A DNA stretch of 64,000 bases from Panicum virgatum (lineage: Eukaryota; Streptophyta; Magnoliopsida; Poales; Poaceae), in NCBI RefSeq assembly GCF_016808335.1, contig NC_053139.1, positions 15,053,819 to 15,117,818 on the forward strand. The letters are read 5' to 3'. Positions within the stretch are counted from its first letter, which is position 1. Every line of letters starts with the position of its first letter. The notes beneath the pieces were generated by a model, which was not told where the DNA came from, ran no database searches, and saw only the letters and a program-made list of their open reading frames with translations. Shown here one piece after another: positions 33,301 through 46,200 of this stretch. Both the position numbers and the translations under genes were made by a program.

Positions 33301-33630
33301 GAGCAGCAACTCAACACTGATCATGAAGGGCCATTTGGATCACGAGTGAGCCCGAACCGACCTGCCAGTTCGAAGAAGGCCATTGGCCCAAAGTTGAACG
33401 GCAGTGTCTCAAATGGCACTCCTCCGAACAGAAGGCTATCAATCAGTGGTCAACAGAACGGCGGTGGCCACGGTGTCAGGTCTGGAGGGAAGGATAGCAA
33501 GAAAGACACGGCGAAGATAGCATCTCCGGGGAACAACAATGCAGCTGCAGCTGCCCCTGCGCCTGCTGCAGCCAAGGAAGAGACCGCCTCCTACATTTCT
33601 GGCACTGATCCGGTTCCGAGCACACCGTGA
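30377..33630 (+). CDS. MAP65 microtubule-associated protein (MAP65-1/2-like)
   Basis: Nine coding exons: 30377-30421, 30529-30732, 31068-31325, 31449-31664, 31763-31918, 32012-32323, 32452-32539, 32710-32858 and 33283-33630 (stop TGA). All junctions are GT..AG and the phases close to 591 residues, the usual length for the MAP65-1 group. The protein begins [15 protein letters not shown], followed by long heptad-rich coiled coil (about residues 20-330). The conserved microtubule-binding region follows ([51 protein letters not shown]), then a basic, Ser/Pro-rich tail of the kind phosphorylated by CDK and MAP kinases. MAP65 proteins are the plant PRC1/Ase1 relatives. They cross-link antiparallel microtubules in cortical arrays and in the phragmoplast midzone. 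I am sure of the family; the exact paralogue number is not assignable. Confidence 0.96.
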
Positions 33631-34191
33631 TCATTAACCTAGCATCGTATATTAGATATAACTTATAAGGGAATCGTTTTCTGATGTTCTTCCATTGTTT
33701 TGTGGTAATATATTGTAATGCCTTAGTAGAGAAGAGTAATTATGACGACGCTCCTTTCAGCTGTTTGCCCAGGATTGTTCACACTCTGGTGTAACCAGTG
33801 TTCTTGTTTTGGTTAGTTCGCTCGATAGCGCTATTTAGACTATCAGATGGTGTAGTATAGTCTTTTACCGAGATGTATTGTTATTAACCAGTGTGCTAGA
33901 CGTATAATCTGTTGAAACATTTTTGCTGTGCCCTTCTTCAAGTTCTGTACCCCCTGTGAGCACAACATGCTTCGCATGTTCGCTCTGGTTCAAATGGCGC
34001 ATTTCGTTTCTGTTGGCACTCTATTTTAGCATTTGGGATGGCAGTATGGCACCGAACTGAGATGCGTGCCCATGCACTGAAGTGATAACTTCCACATGAA
34101 GCTGTTTTTCTTGTGATTTTTCTATTGATTTGAAGATTTCTCGTGCTCGTGGACGATATTTGGAGCTTCGAAGAGAATTTGCCTATCTTTA
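33631..34191 (+). other. MAP65 3' UTR and flank
   Basis: Non-coding sequence after the stop, rich in T, with TATTGTAATG-like motifs around 33710 that could act in polyadenylation. No additional gene is visible before the transposon at 34192. Confidence 0.4.
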
Positions 34192-34664
34192 GGCCTGGTT
34201 GGATTATCTAGGATTAAACTTTAGGTAATTAAACTTTAGGTGACTAAACTTTAATCTATGCATGTTTGGATCCATGGATTAAGCTTTAGGCAGAACACAT
34301 ATAGAAATATAAAATATCATGTCTGCTCTTGGATTATGCTGCTGTCAGGGGTGAAGCTACATTGTAAGTAGTGGGTGCCGATGAACCCACGAAAATAAGC
34401 AAAACTAGTGATTATGTCTAATTTTTCATTGTGTATGCACCCTCACAGCTCAACTCCATACACCTACAAGACGAGTGCACCCCCTTCTATTTGCTTTAGC
34501 TTCGCCACTGGCTGCTATCGTGTCTGCTTGTGCATAGTGAGTGGTAGCTTCGGTCTTTTCAAAGTTGGTTGGTTTAGTTCAAATTAGATAGCTTTTGAGA
34601 ACTAATGGACTAAAGTTGAGTTAGGGTGAAGCCTAAAATTTAGTCTATAGATTCAATCAGAGCC
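34192..34664. mobile_element. PIF/Harbinger element, TSD TTA, carrying a nested MITE
   Basis: A 473-bp element with the left end GGCCTGGTTGGATTATCTAG and right end (reverse complement) GGCTCTGATTGAATCTATAG. It is flanked by TTA on both sides (34189-34191 and 34665-34667). A second small element (34347-34509) is inserted in its middle. No transposase is present. Confidence 0.85.
34347..34509. mobile_element. Nested Mutator-like MITE (AGGGG-GAAGCTA family)
   Basis: The ends are AGGGGTGAAGCTA and the inverse of TAGCTTCGCCACT. It is flanked by GCTGCTGTC (34338-34346) and GCTGCTATC (34511-34519), a 9-bp target duplication with one mismatch. It is related to the 155-bp element at 47208-47362, which has the same end sequence. 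Confidence 0.75.
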
Positions 34665-34936
34665 TTATTTTGGGCAGGGGTCATCTCACACTTGCCTCTC
34701 TTGAGGCAGATGCACCGGCCAATATCTAGCCCTCGGCATCCATATAACCCAATTTGAAAGGTCTTTTTGTGTAGGTGAAGATTTTATGCAATGACATGGG
34801 AAAGACATTGCACACGAATATGGGATCGACTGTACAGTTTTTATATTCTTTTCATGATCCATATACTTCAAACTCATACAAAGGTTACAGTAGTTTCCTC
34901 GAAACATTCTCACAGTGCAGTTCGTTTCACATATTA

Positions 34937-35089
34937 CTCCCTCTATTTTAAATTGCAGATCATTTTGACAAATTCAGATCCAAATATATAAATTTTGTTA
35001 TGCGTCTAAATAAATCCTATGTCTACATATATTAAAAAAATTATATTTTTAGATTTGCTAAAACAATATACAATTTGAAATCGAGGGAG
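34937..35089. mobile_element. Stowaway MITE
   Basis: The left end CTCCCTCTATTTTAAATTG is preceded by TA. The reverse complement of the right end, GCTCCCTCGATTTCAAATTG, matches it. The right TA has decayed. The interior is AT-rich and non-coding. Confidence 0.8.
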
Positions 35090-35648
35090 CACCAAGCAGT
35101 AAGAATGGTCTTTAGCTGCCACATACATAACTATTGGCCTATTGCATTGCATTGGTGGGTATATACAAGAATCATTCGCAAGGTGAGGATTGAAAAGAAC
35201 TCAATAAAAACTTCTCAAGTTCAAAGCCGGACCCAGTCTGAGTCTGGTAACCACAACGAGCTATGAATCAAAACCAAACTTAAGTGATGCAGGCGATTAG
35301 AGGCTGATCAATTGGCCGATCACCTGTTTAGCACTACGATCGAAGTGGCATTATCCATTTGTAGTTTCCTTTTGCTAGTGCTGACGTGCTGTGAGTGGAT
35401 ATGTGTGCAAAAGGGCAGGTTGCTTAGATCTTGCTGCAAAATTAATACAGCAAAATCTTGATGTCATCCTGTTTTTTCAACGGCAGCGCTTAGCTTATAT
35501 AAAAGGAACCAGTAACACACACATTTGTGTACACATTGATAGAAGCACATACATTTGTGTACATATTAATTGTCGCAAGGCAAATTGCCCTACCCCCACC
35601 CCCACCCTGGAATTACTCCTAGCTCCGCCACTGCTCCTTTGGGCCATA
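35090..35648. other. Intergenic, no gene seen
   Basis: Contains a short imperfect repeat of ACACATTTGTGTACA at about 35517 and 35548. No coding region was recognised. Confidence 0.35.
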
Positions 35649-35901
35649 CTCCCTCCATACTAGAAAAGAAAGTCGTTTTGAATAAAGTTTGAATCAAACA
35701 TTAAAAATATAAATCATAAGTAATTTTTAAGTTGTTGAGTTTCAAAATATAAAAACCATATTTATCTTAAAAATACTTTCATAAAAATATAAATATATCA
35801 CTCCGCGATACATATTTTTTTTATAAAAATAAGAAATCAAAGTTAAATTTTGGAGACCATGTTGCTGTTCAAAACGACTTTCTTTTCGAGTATGAAGGGA
35901 G
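35649..35901. mobile_element. Stowaway MITE, TSD TA
   Basis: A 253-bp element flanked by TA on both sides (35647-35648 and 35902-35903). The left arm CTCCCTCCATACTAGAAAAG and the reverse complement of the right arm CTCCCTTCATACTCGAAAAG match over more than 30 bp, through AAAGTCGTTTTGAA. Confidence 0.93.
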
Positions 35902-35930
35902 TACTATCGTGACTAGGTGTATATAACATT

Positions 35931-36252
35931 GGCCCTGTTTGGTTTGTGCTATGCTAGGATTTGTATCAACTTTAACTACTAATTAGAGGTATTAAATTAA
36001 GTCAGTTTTCAAAACCAACTTCAGAATCCCTGCGCTAGGAACCCTAAAGAATCTAATGAGACCTTTGACCGCGTGATTAGAGGATGTTTACCGTAGCATC
36101 ACTGTAGCAAATCATCAATTAATTACCGTCATTAGATTCGTCACGAAAAGTTACACCCATCCTAAAAAGGTTTTGCAAATAGACTTCATTTAGTAGTCCA
36201 TGCATGCGAGATTCTTTTTTCGGGAATCATGTGCTAGATCAACCAAACAAGG
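35931..36252. mobile_element. GGCCCTGTTTGG-type MITE
   Basis: The left end GGCCCTGTTTGGTT and the reverse complement of the right end CCTTGTTTGGTT are inverted repeats typical of a very common grass MITE group. The interior includes ACCGTAGCATCACTGTAGCA and AGATTCGTC motifs common in that group. A clear target duplication is not visible, so the superfamily is left open. Confidence 0.75.
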
Positions 36253-37740
36253 TGTAAGGATCACCGGGGTGTCCGACCCTAGAGGGGGAGGGGGTGAATA
36301 GGGTCGCTAATCGCTTTCTATCCTAAGGCTCAATCTATTTGCATAAGATAAACCTAATACGTCCTACACATGCTAGTTATGACTAAGATTTATCTATGCT
36401 ACTCTCTACTTACCTCTAAAAGACTTGCAACCTATAGCCAATCCTAATCAAACTAACTAGGAAAGTAAATGCACGCAAGATAGAGTAAATGCGGAAACGT
36501 AATATGGTAAGTAAAGAGGTAAGGGAGAGAATATGCAAACTCCCGTGAAGACACCAAGACACACGATTTAACATGGTTCGGTTAGGACACCAAGTCCCTC
36601 CCTACGTCCACGGCCACTTGTCCAACACGAACAAGTGTGATGCCAAGTCTCTTCGCTTGATCACCGTCTTGCGTTCGCCGCCGAGGCTCCCGGCAAGCAA
36701 AGGCTAAGTGACCCCAAGTCACCAAGACAAGGCCACCGCCACCGTCTCACTCGAAGCGTCACCAACGGCACCGTCTTCACTATTGGAGCTTCTCACCAAG
36801 AGGGGTCTCCTTTCCCGCACAAAGTGTCGTTGCCTCTCCACACCAAGTCGGAGGGTCACACGACGAGTACACAAGATGCTTGCCGCAGCAAGACTTTCAC
36901 TCAAGCTAGTTCTCTCAAGAACTAAGGCTAATCAAGCACTAAGCACTCTCACAAGTGTGCTTAAGCCTATATGATGTACAATGAAGCTCTAAGATGGTTG
37001 GAGATGATCTTTTACTCTTTTATGCTTCCATAGTCTCCAGCAACCTCAAATGACCCGGGCTTGGCGGTATATATAACCCACACACCCCAAAAGAGCCGTT
37101 GGGAAAGGCTGACAAAATTCCTTAACGCCGGTTAAACCGACGATCCAGTTTTGTCAACACCGGTTCAACCGGTGAGTGTACTTTCCCTTCTTCTAGCCGT
37201 TACAGTCTTCCAACGGCTACTTGATCAATCGATCGACGCTCTTGAAATCACCGTCGGTTTAACCGGTGAGTGCAAGCTCAGAAACCCCCCGAAAAATGGA
37301 GTCTCTGGACAACTGCACCGACGCTCACTTTGCCTTGATCGTCGGTTTAACCGGTGCCTGTAGAACTCCTGCTGTTTCTTCGGCCTCCAAGTCCATTACA
37401 CCGGTGAGTGTAAAACACCCAACATCGGTTAATCCGGTGCCAAGTTCATTTGCACCGATGAGTGCAATTTGCTCATCATCGGTTTAACCGGTGATAGCAA
37501 ATTGTCTTCGTCTTGATCTTTTCGACTTGGATTTCTTCACGATCTCTTCAATTCTTGTCCCTTGGAACCACCGTAGGGGCGGCCCTTCGGGCCTAGCTAT
37601 GTCTATCTTCTCTTTGTCATCACTTGAACCTAAAAACCTGAGAATGATCATCTTAACAATCATATTAGTCCAAGTTGTTGTGTGCATCATCAATCGCCAA
37701 AACATTATATTGAAATATGGCATGAGAGGCCATTTTCGCT
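36253..37740. repeat. Retroelement-like repeat with CGGTTTAACCGGTG motifs
   Basis: The segment 37120-37500 contains at least six degenerate copies of CGGTTTAACCGGTGAGTG. The preceding part (36540-36970) contains CTCCACACCAAGTCGGAGG and related blocks. These blocks are shared with 60340-60660, so both belong to one interspersed family. It has the look of a retrotransposon LTR or leader, but I found no coding frames, LTR boundaries or target duplication. Confidence 0.5.
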
Positions 37741-37800
37741 ACACAAGGCCATTATTGAGTTATACTATACTTTTAAGATCTTAAAATCTCATAATACTTA

Positions 37801-38153
37801 GGGCAGTCCCAACCCAGAATCTACCATGAAGTCTAAGTATATTTATAGTCCTCTATTTATAGCTTTTTTTTTGCTGATGTGGCATCCTAATTATTGAAGA
37901 GAGAAGGAAAAAAACAAGACTTGATTTCTAGATAAGACATCAAGTCTACGCGCCCTTCAATGCCCAAGAAACCAAGAAGACTTGTGTTGTGGAGGCGCCG
38001 TGGAGTCTATGGATCTTGTGATGGAAGAAAAACAATAAATAATTTTATGTATAGAAACTACTATTATACACGTTGCATTGGGAAATATAGTTTCTTGTGA
38101 TGGAGTCTTTGAGGTTTAAGACTCTACGAGTGGAGTCTGCATTGAGATTGCCC
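37801..38153. mobile_element. PIF/Harbinger-type MITE, TSD TTA
   Basis: A 353-bp element that begins GGGCAGTCCCAACCCAG and ends ATTGAGATTGCCC. The ends are inverted repeats, and TTA flanks both sides (37798-37800 and 38154-38156). It is non-coding. Confidence 0.88.
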
Positions 38154-38770
38154 TTATATATTACACTAATGGTGTCGATTTTAGCCTAGAATTGGTTACA
38201 AGAGAGGATGAATTAACCACTTTTGTGTCCAATAGTTGGGGGGATTTTAAGGGCAGAGTCATAGTGGTGGTAGGTATCTCCAACTCGAATTTTGAAGTAG
38301 CTTTCTTTCAAAATAAAAAATTTGAAGTAGCAAACTTTTTTTCTATAAAATTCTAACAGTGCATACCATAGCTTTGCGAAAATCATTTACTAGACAGGAT
38401 CGGCCGACTTCCCGTCCGGGCAAAAACGTCAGCCTCTCCACACTCCACGGCTTTCTTCTCCAAGCCCATCTTCTCCACGGGCTCCGTGCTTTGACCCGCC
38501 TCCTGCGTGTGCGTGCGTCACGTCACGTCTCCCTCTCCTCCCTTCCACCGCCCGCGCCCGTGGGCGCGGCCCCCAACCGATCCGATCTGTCTCGACTCCA
38601 TTAAAAAAAATCCCAATCTCCCTCCCTCTCATTTCTCTCATCATCTGAAAATAAAAGAAAATTCCGCCCCTTTCTTCCATCTCCGCTCCTCCGAGCGGGA
38701 CAAGCTCCCGATTCGATCGGCCGCGTTTCCGTTCTTCTCTGATTCGCGGCGGGGGCGGGGGGCGAGAGAG
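38154..38770 (+). promoter_or_regulatory. IBR5 promoter and 5' UTR region
   Basis: About 600 bp between the MITE and the IBR5 start codon. The last 250 bp are CT- and GC-rich, as in plant leaders. No clear TATA box could be fixed and no transcription start is known. Confidence 0.35.
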
Positions 38771-41700
38771 ATGAGGAAGCGTGAGCGCGAGAACCCGTGC
38801 GGGATCTGCGGGCACTACCACAAGTACGAGGAGGGGGAGGTGTGCGGCGTCTGCGGCCACCGCCCGCCCGCGGCGCCGGCGGCGGCGGGGGCGAGGCAGC
38901 TGGACTCCGCGTTCCCGTCGGAGATCCTCAAGGAGTTCCTCTTCCTCGGCAGCTACGACAACGCCTCCCGCTCCGAGCTCCTCAAGACCATCGGGGTCTC
39001 GCACATCCTCAATGTATGCTCCGCGCCGCTCCCTTCCCGTTACGTGCATGGATTGGGGGGTGCCTTCCTTATTCTTCTTGTTTTTTTTAATGAAGTCTTG
39101 CTTGATCCGGTGAGGATTGGTTTACGGGCATGGTTAGTGCTAGGGTTTGCTTGATGCTGAGTTGAGTCGTATGTATGCGAGACCTTTTTTTTTGCGCTGC
39201 TTGATGTTTTGTAAGCAGATCGATTGAAGGCGGTAGTTAGTATAGGATTCATTAGTATGCGTGGGAAGAAATGTGGAAAGATCGTTCTAGGTGTGTGCTA
39301 GTTTTTTTGAGAATGGGCGGATGCCTGGTTTAACTATGTTTAACTAGTAAGTCACCTTCTTGTTGCTGGGGGAGGTTAGAGGGCTTTTGCGGTAGGAATT
39401 GGATTGGGCAAGGCGTGGATGGTGGATTGCGTGACTGCAGACAAATGATTCTAGTGCAGCTGCAGTATGATACAAGATCATAACAGTTGTAACCATACCA
39501 GGAGGTTGAAACTGAGAGTGAACAAATGATTCGAAGAAAAGAAGATGCTTGAGCAGACACGGAAAATTTTTATTGAATGGTTACTGACCAAATTAAATGC
39601 GACAAAGCCTACCACTTAAATTATACTAACTGTAACTAAGTATGCTTAGAAACTACTTATTCTCTAAAAACTAGCGATCTTCAGAAATAGACATAGTGTT
39701 ATGATGGCCCAGCATCTGCTGAACTCTATAGACGGAGATTACATATTTGGTATCTATAGTTACAACTCCAACATAGGTAATGAAGCACGCAGAATAGTAC
39801 TCTCGCCTCATTTGGCTGTCTCCACAATTAGTCGTCCATCGAGTACTCTTTGTTGGCAGCTCTTAATAAATCTCTACATTTCCATTGAAATCAACCTTTG
39901 GTTGAAGGAAACCTAAGATGGTGCAATGTAACTATCTCATCAATTTCAATGATGTTGCAGAGTTGCACTTAATTCCCAGTTGCATTTCAGCGTTTGCATT
40001 TATACCCTTATAGATACTATACCATTTTAGTATTGTTTTGTAGCATATCTGGAGTTAAGTCTTTTTTGGGGGTGTGCAATTTGGACCTGATTATAAACGG
40101 ATTTGGAGTTGTTGGTCCATTTTCTGTGTAGATAAGATGCAGTATTCACGCTGCCGATTTTGAACAAAACAAGAGCGATTGCAAAATACTGCTCTCTGCT
40201 AAATAACCCTCGATACATTGCAATGTAACTCATTAGGTGGAAAAAGTGAATCTATATTTGAACTAACAAAAATCTAACTGATGGGAACCAGGTTCTTGCA
40301 AATCATTTAGAAACAAGGGAAAAACAACTGGAAGATGTCATGATAGAAGCTATCCCTTCACCTCCTGGTATGGTTGCAATTGCACAATTTCATCCTTTAT
40401 AATAGGTCAAAAGTAGAATTAACTTATTCATTGGAAACAAAGTAGAAGTGGCCTAATGAATTTTGGTGTGCATAATTTATCACCATTCACCAACTCATGG
40501 AACTTTTGCTCCAAAGTTCTCTACTCAATGCCAGATTTGCATTTAGTGTTCAAAAGAACATTTGGATGTTTCTCTTCCGGCAGGGAGCTTGCTGTTGCAA
40601 GTGATGGTGACAACTAGGCGCAGAGTGGCCGGCTAACTAATATCTAATCTCTTACTTATGCTTTATTGTTTTGACATTTCATATGAAGCATCTTGCTTGT
40701 TATATCTGAACGTGCAGTGACCTTTTATGCCCCCTTACCTGCAGACTGTACCATTATGCCAAAACCTGTACCGGAATTCATTCACTTATCACTGCCTTCA
40801 AGAGGACAAAACTCTGCAGTTTGATGATGCAATCCAGTTTCTAGGTATACATGCTACTCTCTCACTCTCTCACTGCCTGTTGAGATCATAGGACATAGGT
40901 TAATCTGTTTCTCAGTAAGACAATTCACAACTAATGGATACATTTGTTTGGATTTCAGAACAATGTGAGAGGGAGAAAGCACGTGTCCTTGTGCATTGCA
41001 TGTCAGGGAAAAGTAGGTGTGTACATATAGATAAATTTTCATTGGGAGCTATAAACTTTCATACCAGTGGCACTGATTTGACTAATTTTATCAAAACACT
41101 TAACCAGATCGGCAGCATTTGTTATAGCCTTCTTGATGAAATCAAGGGGGTGGAGACTGGCACAATCTTTTCAGTGGGTGAAAGAACGGAGACCACAAGT
41201 ACAACTATCTGATGGTAATTTCATAACTTGTGCATGCCTTTTCTGATATCTTTGTTCTCAGAAACTTCTGAAAGGAAAAAAACAGAGAAATTGATATGCG
41301 CGCTGGGTCTGTACTTACAGTTAGCTACATGCCTGCATGAATGTGTTTGTGAATTATAGAGTAAGATCAGGCCACCTCTCACATGCACACCTGTAGGTAT
41401 ATCAATGCAGTACATGACATAACCATTTTTTTGGAACATAGAGTTTATCTTTTGAGTTTGATTTGACATTATTGCTATTAGTGCACTGGATGACAAAGTG
41501 GGGTTTCTACCCTGACTGGAAATATCAATTTATGGTAGCATAAAACATTTTTATGGTAAATTATAAATGTGGTGAAGTTATTGTTCTTATCTAGTATTCT
41601 TTTTGGCAACCAGTGAATTGTTGAACTAGTACCTGGGAACTTAGTACTTCAGCTAATACAAATTCTTCCATTTTAAATTTGGATATTCTACTTCTACATA

Positions 41701-42088
41701 CTAATATACCATGCCATTCTAACAATGGTGCATTTATCATGAGCTAACAGACGTGATGAACTTGCTTTCCACAGGGGCACAGCAGCAGTTGATTGAGTAC
41801 GAAACGAAGCTTTTTGGTTCCAATGTCAGCATACCTGCTCCATCTTTTACTCCAGCAGATTCTTTTCCTTCTCTTGGATTTGGTTTTCCTAAACCAGCAG
41901 GTGAAATCCAAGTGCCTACCTTTAACCAGCAGGCTCCAGCATCCATCTTTGAGCGTGTCAGCCCAAACAACTTCCCTAGTAATTTCACATTCGGAGCTGA
42001 AAGAACCAATGAAGCGAAGCTTCCAGATAGCAATAGTTTCGGTGTGATGAACTCGTCTGGTGGCGATAGCATGATGGACAGCTCCTAA
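38771..42088 (+). CDS. IBR5: Dual-specificity protein phosphatase IBR5
   Basis: Five coding exons: 38771-39013, 40745-40844, 40959-41016, 41108-41214 and 41775-42088 (stop TAA). All are GT..AG with closing phases, giving 273 residues. The protein starts MRKRERENPCGICGHYHKYEEGEVCGVCGH in the usual IBR5 fashion (split here as MRKRERENPC, GICGHYHKYE and EGEVCGVCGH), with paired CxxC motifs. Then come FPSEILKEFLFLGSYDNASR and the phosphatase active site HCMSGKSR, which is split between exons 3 and 4. The catalytic Cys and Arg are both present. A Ser/Phe/Pro-rich tail ends at DSMMDSS. IBR5 is a MAP-kinase phosphatase-like enzyme that modulates auxin and ABA responses (MPK12 is its known substrate in Arabidopsis). 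Intron 1 is 1.7 kb. The 3' end of the last exon is duplicated in tandem downstream. Confidence 0.96.
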
Positions 42089-42315
42089 AATTGTTTTGCT
42101 TGTGCCAGTGACATTTGATACGGCAGGCTCCAGCATCCACCTTTGAGCTGTCAGCCCAAACAACTACCACAGTAATTTCACACTCGGAGCTGAAAGACCT
42201 AATGAAGTGAAACTTCCAGATAGCAGTAGTTTCGGTGTGATAAACTTGTCTGGTGGGGATAGCATGATGGACAGCTCCTAGAATTGTTTTGCTTGTGCCA
42301 GTGGCATTGATACAT
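41931..42315 (+). repeat. 194-bp tandem duplication of the IBR5 3' end
   Basis: The unit beginning AGGCTCCAGCATCCA at 41931, covering the last part of IBR5 coding sequence, its stop and the first bases of 3' UTR, is repeated from 42125. The second copy has lost frame integrity through small deletions, and roughly one base in ten differs by eye. It also contains its own ATGATGGACAGCTCCTAG ending. Because the first copy already contains the stop codon, the second copy lies in the 3' UTR or flank. Confidence 0.9.
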
Positions 42316-43218
42316 GAAAGGAATGAATCGATTGCAAATTTAATCTGGTTTCTCGGGATGTTTTTGACTTCTGAGAAGGAAATGCATTTTTGTAAAAGGA
42401 TGTTATGATATATGCCAGCACTCGGACGGTACTGTGCGTTTTAACAAACATGCATCTGCTTTTTTGTGGTACTTTTCAAGTGTAATTCACGCAAATTTTT
42501 TACTTTGGAAAGTTTGAATAGAAAGTTAGGCTCGGAAAACATACTTCAAAATCTACACCCAAATGGTAATCAACCACGGGAGATTCCGAGTACATAATAT
42601 TGTAGCATCCAGTATGATTTCAGTAAAAGGCTGCAAACTGCCCTGAGAAACCTTTGAAATAAACACACGGATTCATGTTCGGGAACTGTTGGTAATGTTG
42701 TTTGTATTGAACTTCGTACTTTATCCTGACGAGAAGGAACATAGCTCATGTGATCTGCAAGCCGTGCGTCCAGTTTAAGTCACTGTCCTGCAGTCTGCAC
42801 CAAAGAAATTACATGGTGTCAACGGAGAACGGGAGAAGCCATGGCGCACAGTCCAGCGCATCACGTCCTGGCCCAAGGGAGCGGCACAGTGGAGCTGAAG
42901 TAGAACTCATGATTCATTTTATTTGTAACAATGATCTGTTGGATTACAGCCTCGTAAAGAATGAATATAGCGCGAACTCGTATTCTACTTACAAAATATA
43001 TAAATATAGAGCGAACTCGCATTCTACTTACAAAATATATACTTCCTTCTTATGCTATATATGAAACAAATCTCATCTCATGAGTGGGAAAAAACCCTTC
43101 AATTTGTTGGGGTTGGGTTGGTTGGCAAGGACCAAGGTAACTCAGCAAAATTTGCCCACCTGCTGCACCAGCCATCTCTTTCACAATAGTCTGAACTCTG
43201 AACCCTGGAACATTAGAC
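42316..43218. other. Convergent intergenic region between IBR5 and TIG
   Basis: About 900 bp holding the two 3' UTRs. A short tandem repeat (GCGAACTCG, ATTCTACTTACAAAATATAT) is seen at about 42971-43042. No gene was recognised. Confidence 0.5.
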
Positions 43219-46200
43219 TCATCTTCTGACGTACTCGATCGTGCAGTTCTCCTTGAGCCATTCAAGCACCTTCGCTGCCTCTAGAACATCCTGGACCTGC
43301 ATTGTTGAGTTCCACATAGAAAACATACAGGTGAGGATGTCCATTTTCTATTCATGGAAAAAAATAACGTTGGACACATAATTCCCTATTTCATAGACTT
43401 ATGCTTCACTTGTAGTTAACATCCATGAGGTGTATAACCACAGACCAGTGTGTATATGCTTTAGTGGATGAAAAGCTGTCAAAATAATACCCAGATAATT
43501 CACGTTGCAGTTGGAAGAATATCAAGACTGCAGTTTAGTGAAGGATTTCATCCATAATACCAGAATCTACCAATTAAATACCTGCTGCTTGATGTTGTCC
43601 TCATCATAGTCTTGATTATACTGTTTAAACTCTGCCACAGAGTTTTCAACTTCCTTGATGAGCTGTTCAGTTGAGTACTGCATGATGGTTTATCGAGATT
43701 AGCATAAATGATATTGCAACCAAAGGTGCAAGTTGGGAGGTTGATGATTATCACCCGAACCAAAAACATAAAACCCAGGAATTATTATTACCTGCAAATT
43801 TTCGGACTTGAAAATGTCACCAACAGCCAGCATTTGTTTAATGATTCTAGTAATGTTCTCCTCCTCATCTTCTAGGTACGCCTGAACTGACCTCTGGCTC
43901 GATAGGGATGCTAGCTGGTCTTTATCTAGCTTCCTTTCTGCCTGTAGAAATTGATAACTGTACATTTAGAAAGGAACAGTTAGACGTTATGATTGTCAGG
44001 CTGTTAGTTTAGTACCTGAAGCTGCAGAAGTTTGGCTCCATAAAGTTGTTGGCCTTGTTCTTGAAACAAGGCACGTGGAATATCAACTTCAACCAACTAA
44101 GCAAATCAAGAGGAAATTAGGACAAACTTCTAGGACCTTAGACGGGAGGTGCAAAAAAGCTAAATAATTGAACAAAGCATATCATGTGAATGATCATCCA
44201 TCAGCACCAAAGTTCGAGAATTGAAAGGCTGTTTCAGAAGTAAGCATCACCTTTCCCAGCTGATCAAGGATTGCGTTATCTGTTGCTTGTTCTATAGCTG
44301 TTTTCTCCACTTCTTTACATCTTTCCAATATGCGTTCTCGAACCTGCAATACGCAGGAGGGCTCATCACCAAGACAACAGAGATAATAAACCAATGACTA
44401 TAAGCTGTTTACAGTTCACAGATAATATTTGAATAGATACACTAGGATCAAATTGCATCAACTTCCAAAAAAGGAGACAAGTTGATTTCAAACCAAGTAG
44501 TAAGTAATTACACCAACAGAATACAAACCTCAGCTATGGTATTGCATCCTGGAAGGAGCTTTCCAGCAAGCCAATCATCCATTTCTGGCAGTTCTCTACA
44601 GAAGAGCTCTTTACAGACAACCTATACAATACAGTGGGTAACAGCTATATTGATTAGAACTGAGGGTATTATACAAGCACAACGTGATGTGATCAGTGAC
44701 AATAATTGAACTACAAGAATCTTTAAGTATGCTCTTTTAGAAGTAACACTCACAGTGAATTGTGCACGAACACCTCGTAGGCTTTCTTGCTCAAATGACT
44801 CTGGGAACTGAATAGGAAACGATCTAGTCTCACCAGGACGAATCCCAATTAACGAACCAAGAAATCCAGGAACAAGGTTATTATTTTCCTCAGTGTCCAA
44901 GTGGAAACCTGGAAATCGTAGTATGTATGTAATATCACACTGTGATTTCAAACATCAATAAATGCAAAACAATCTCTCAGTTAGCATACTAACTGTTACA
45001 CAAAGAAAGCTACGAGGACAAATTAATAGTCAGTCACATTACTACACAAGTTAAAGGGAAACAAAATTAACGAGAGACAACAAGTATGGCATGACAGCAT
45101 TACTTTTAGGCAAGATAGTCTTAATATGCAGCATTCGAATGTCACTCATTTATTTAGGGGTAAGTCTTAAAGCTGAAGTTATGAAAATTGTTGGTGTATA
45201 TGTGAGCCCATGTATAGAATCTATATATCCCACCCTTCTAGGGTTTGGAGGAATACAAGCCATTATTCTCTCCACCATGGTATCATTAGCCTAAGGTTAG
45301 GGATCTCTCTCTCCTCCCTCCTCCCCTCCCAGCCGCCGCCGCCGCCGGCCGCTGGCGCCTCCTCCCTCCTCCTCCTTCCCCCCTTCCCTCCTCCTCCCCA
45401 GCGCCGAGCGCCGCCTCTGCCTGGGCTGCCGCCGCCCCTGCTGCAGCTCGATCCGGCAGGGGCCGCGCGCGCCGGGGTGCAGGGGCCACGGGGGCCTCTG
45501 GCGCCGCCACCAGGGCCCTGCAGGCGCCGTGCCGGCCCTACAGGCGCCGCTGCCGCCCCTGCAGCACGACCCGGCCACCGCCGCGGGCGCTGGGGGCACG
45601 GGGCCTGCGCAGGGTCCCCTGCAGCCGGACTCCGATCCCGTCGCCGCCGCTGCCGCCGCTGCGGCCCACCGCGCCGCGGTCGCTGCGGGCAAGCAGGCCG
45701 CCGTCGCCGCCGATCCCGCGTGGTCTGGCCTCGGGATGCCCCCCGCAGATGCACCGCTCGCCGCCGCCGCTCTCCGTGGGCAGTAGGCCGACGCCGCTCT
45801 CCGTGGGCAGTAGGCCGACGCCGCTCTCGCCGCGGCCCTCCTCGCCGCCAAGTCGGAGGCTTCGGCAGCCCAGGAGCGGGTCCGCGTGGCGGCCCTCGCG
45901 TGGGAGCGCGAGCGCGCCACGGCCGACGCCCTCGCTATCCGGGTCACCAAGGCGGAGCACTTCCTCCGCGTCTCAGCCAGCCAGCTGCCTGTCGTCTATG
46001 ATACGCGGATACTTCGCAAAACTCACGTACCGGTATCGGATACCCGTACTCCACGGATACTCCCGGATACGTATCCCGTAAGTATCGGACTATTTAGGTA
46101 TTTTCAAATAATAAAAATAAATCGGATACTCATGGGATACCTGTGGATACCTGTCCGATACCTTCAAACCCTAACAACACCACTCAATCGCTTCGTATAA

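Noticed and set aside
36253..37695. A solo LTR bounded by TGTAAGG and CAAAACA
   Set aside because: The ends are TG..CA, but the flanking 5 bases do not match, so no target duplication supports it.
45210..46001. Proline-rich plus-strand frame as a host gene
   Set aside because: It begins in the Copia LTR and covers the damaged alanine-rich gag start.
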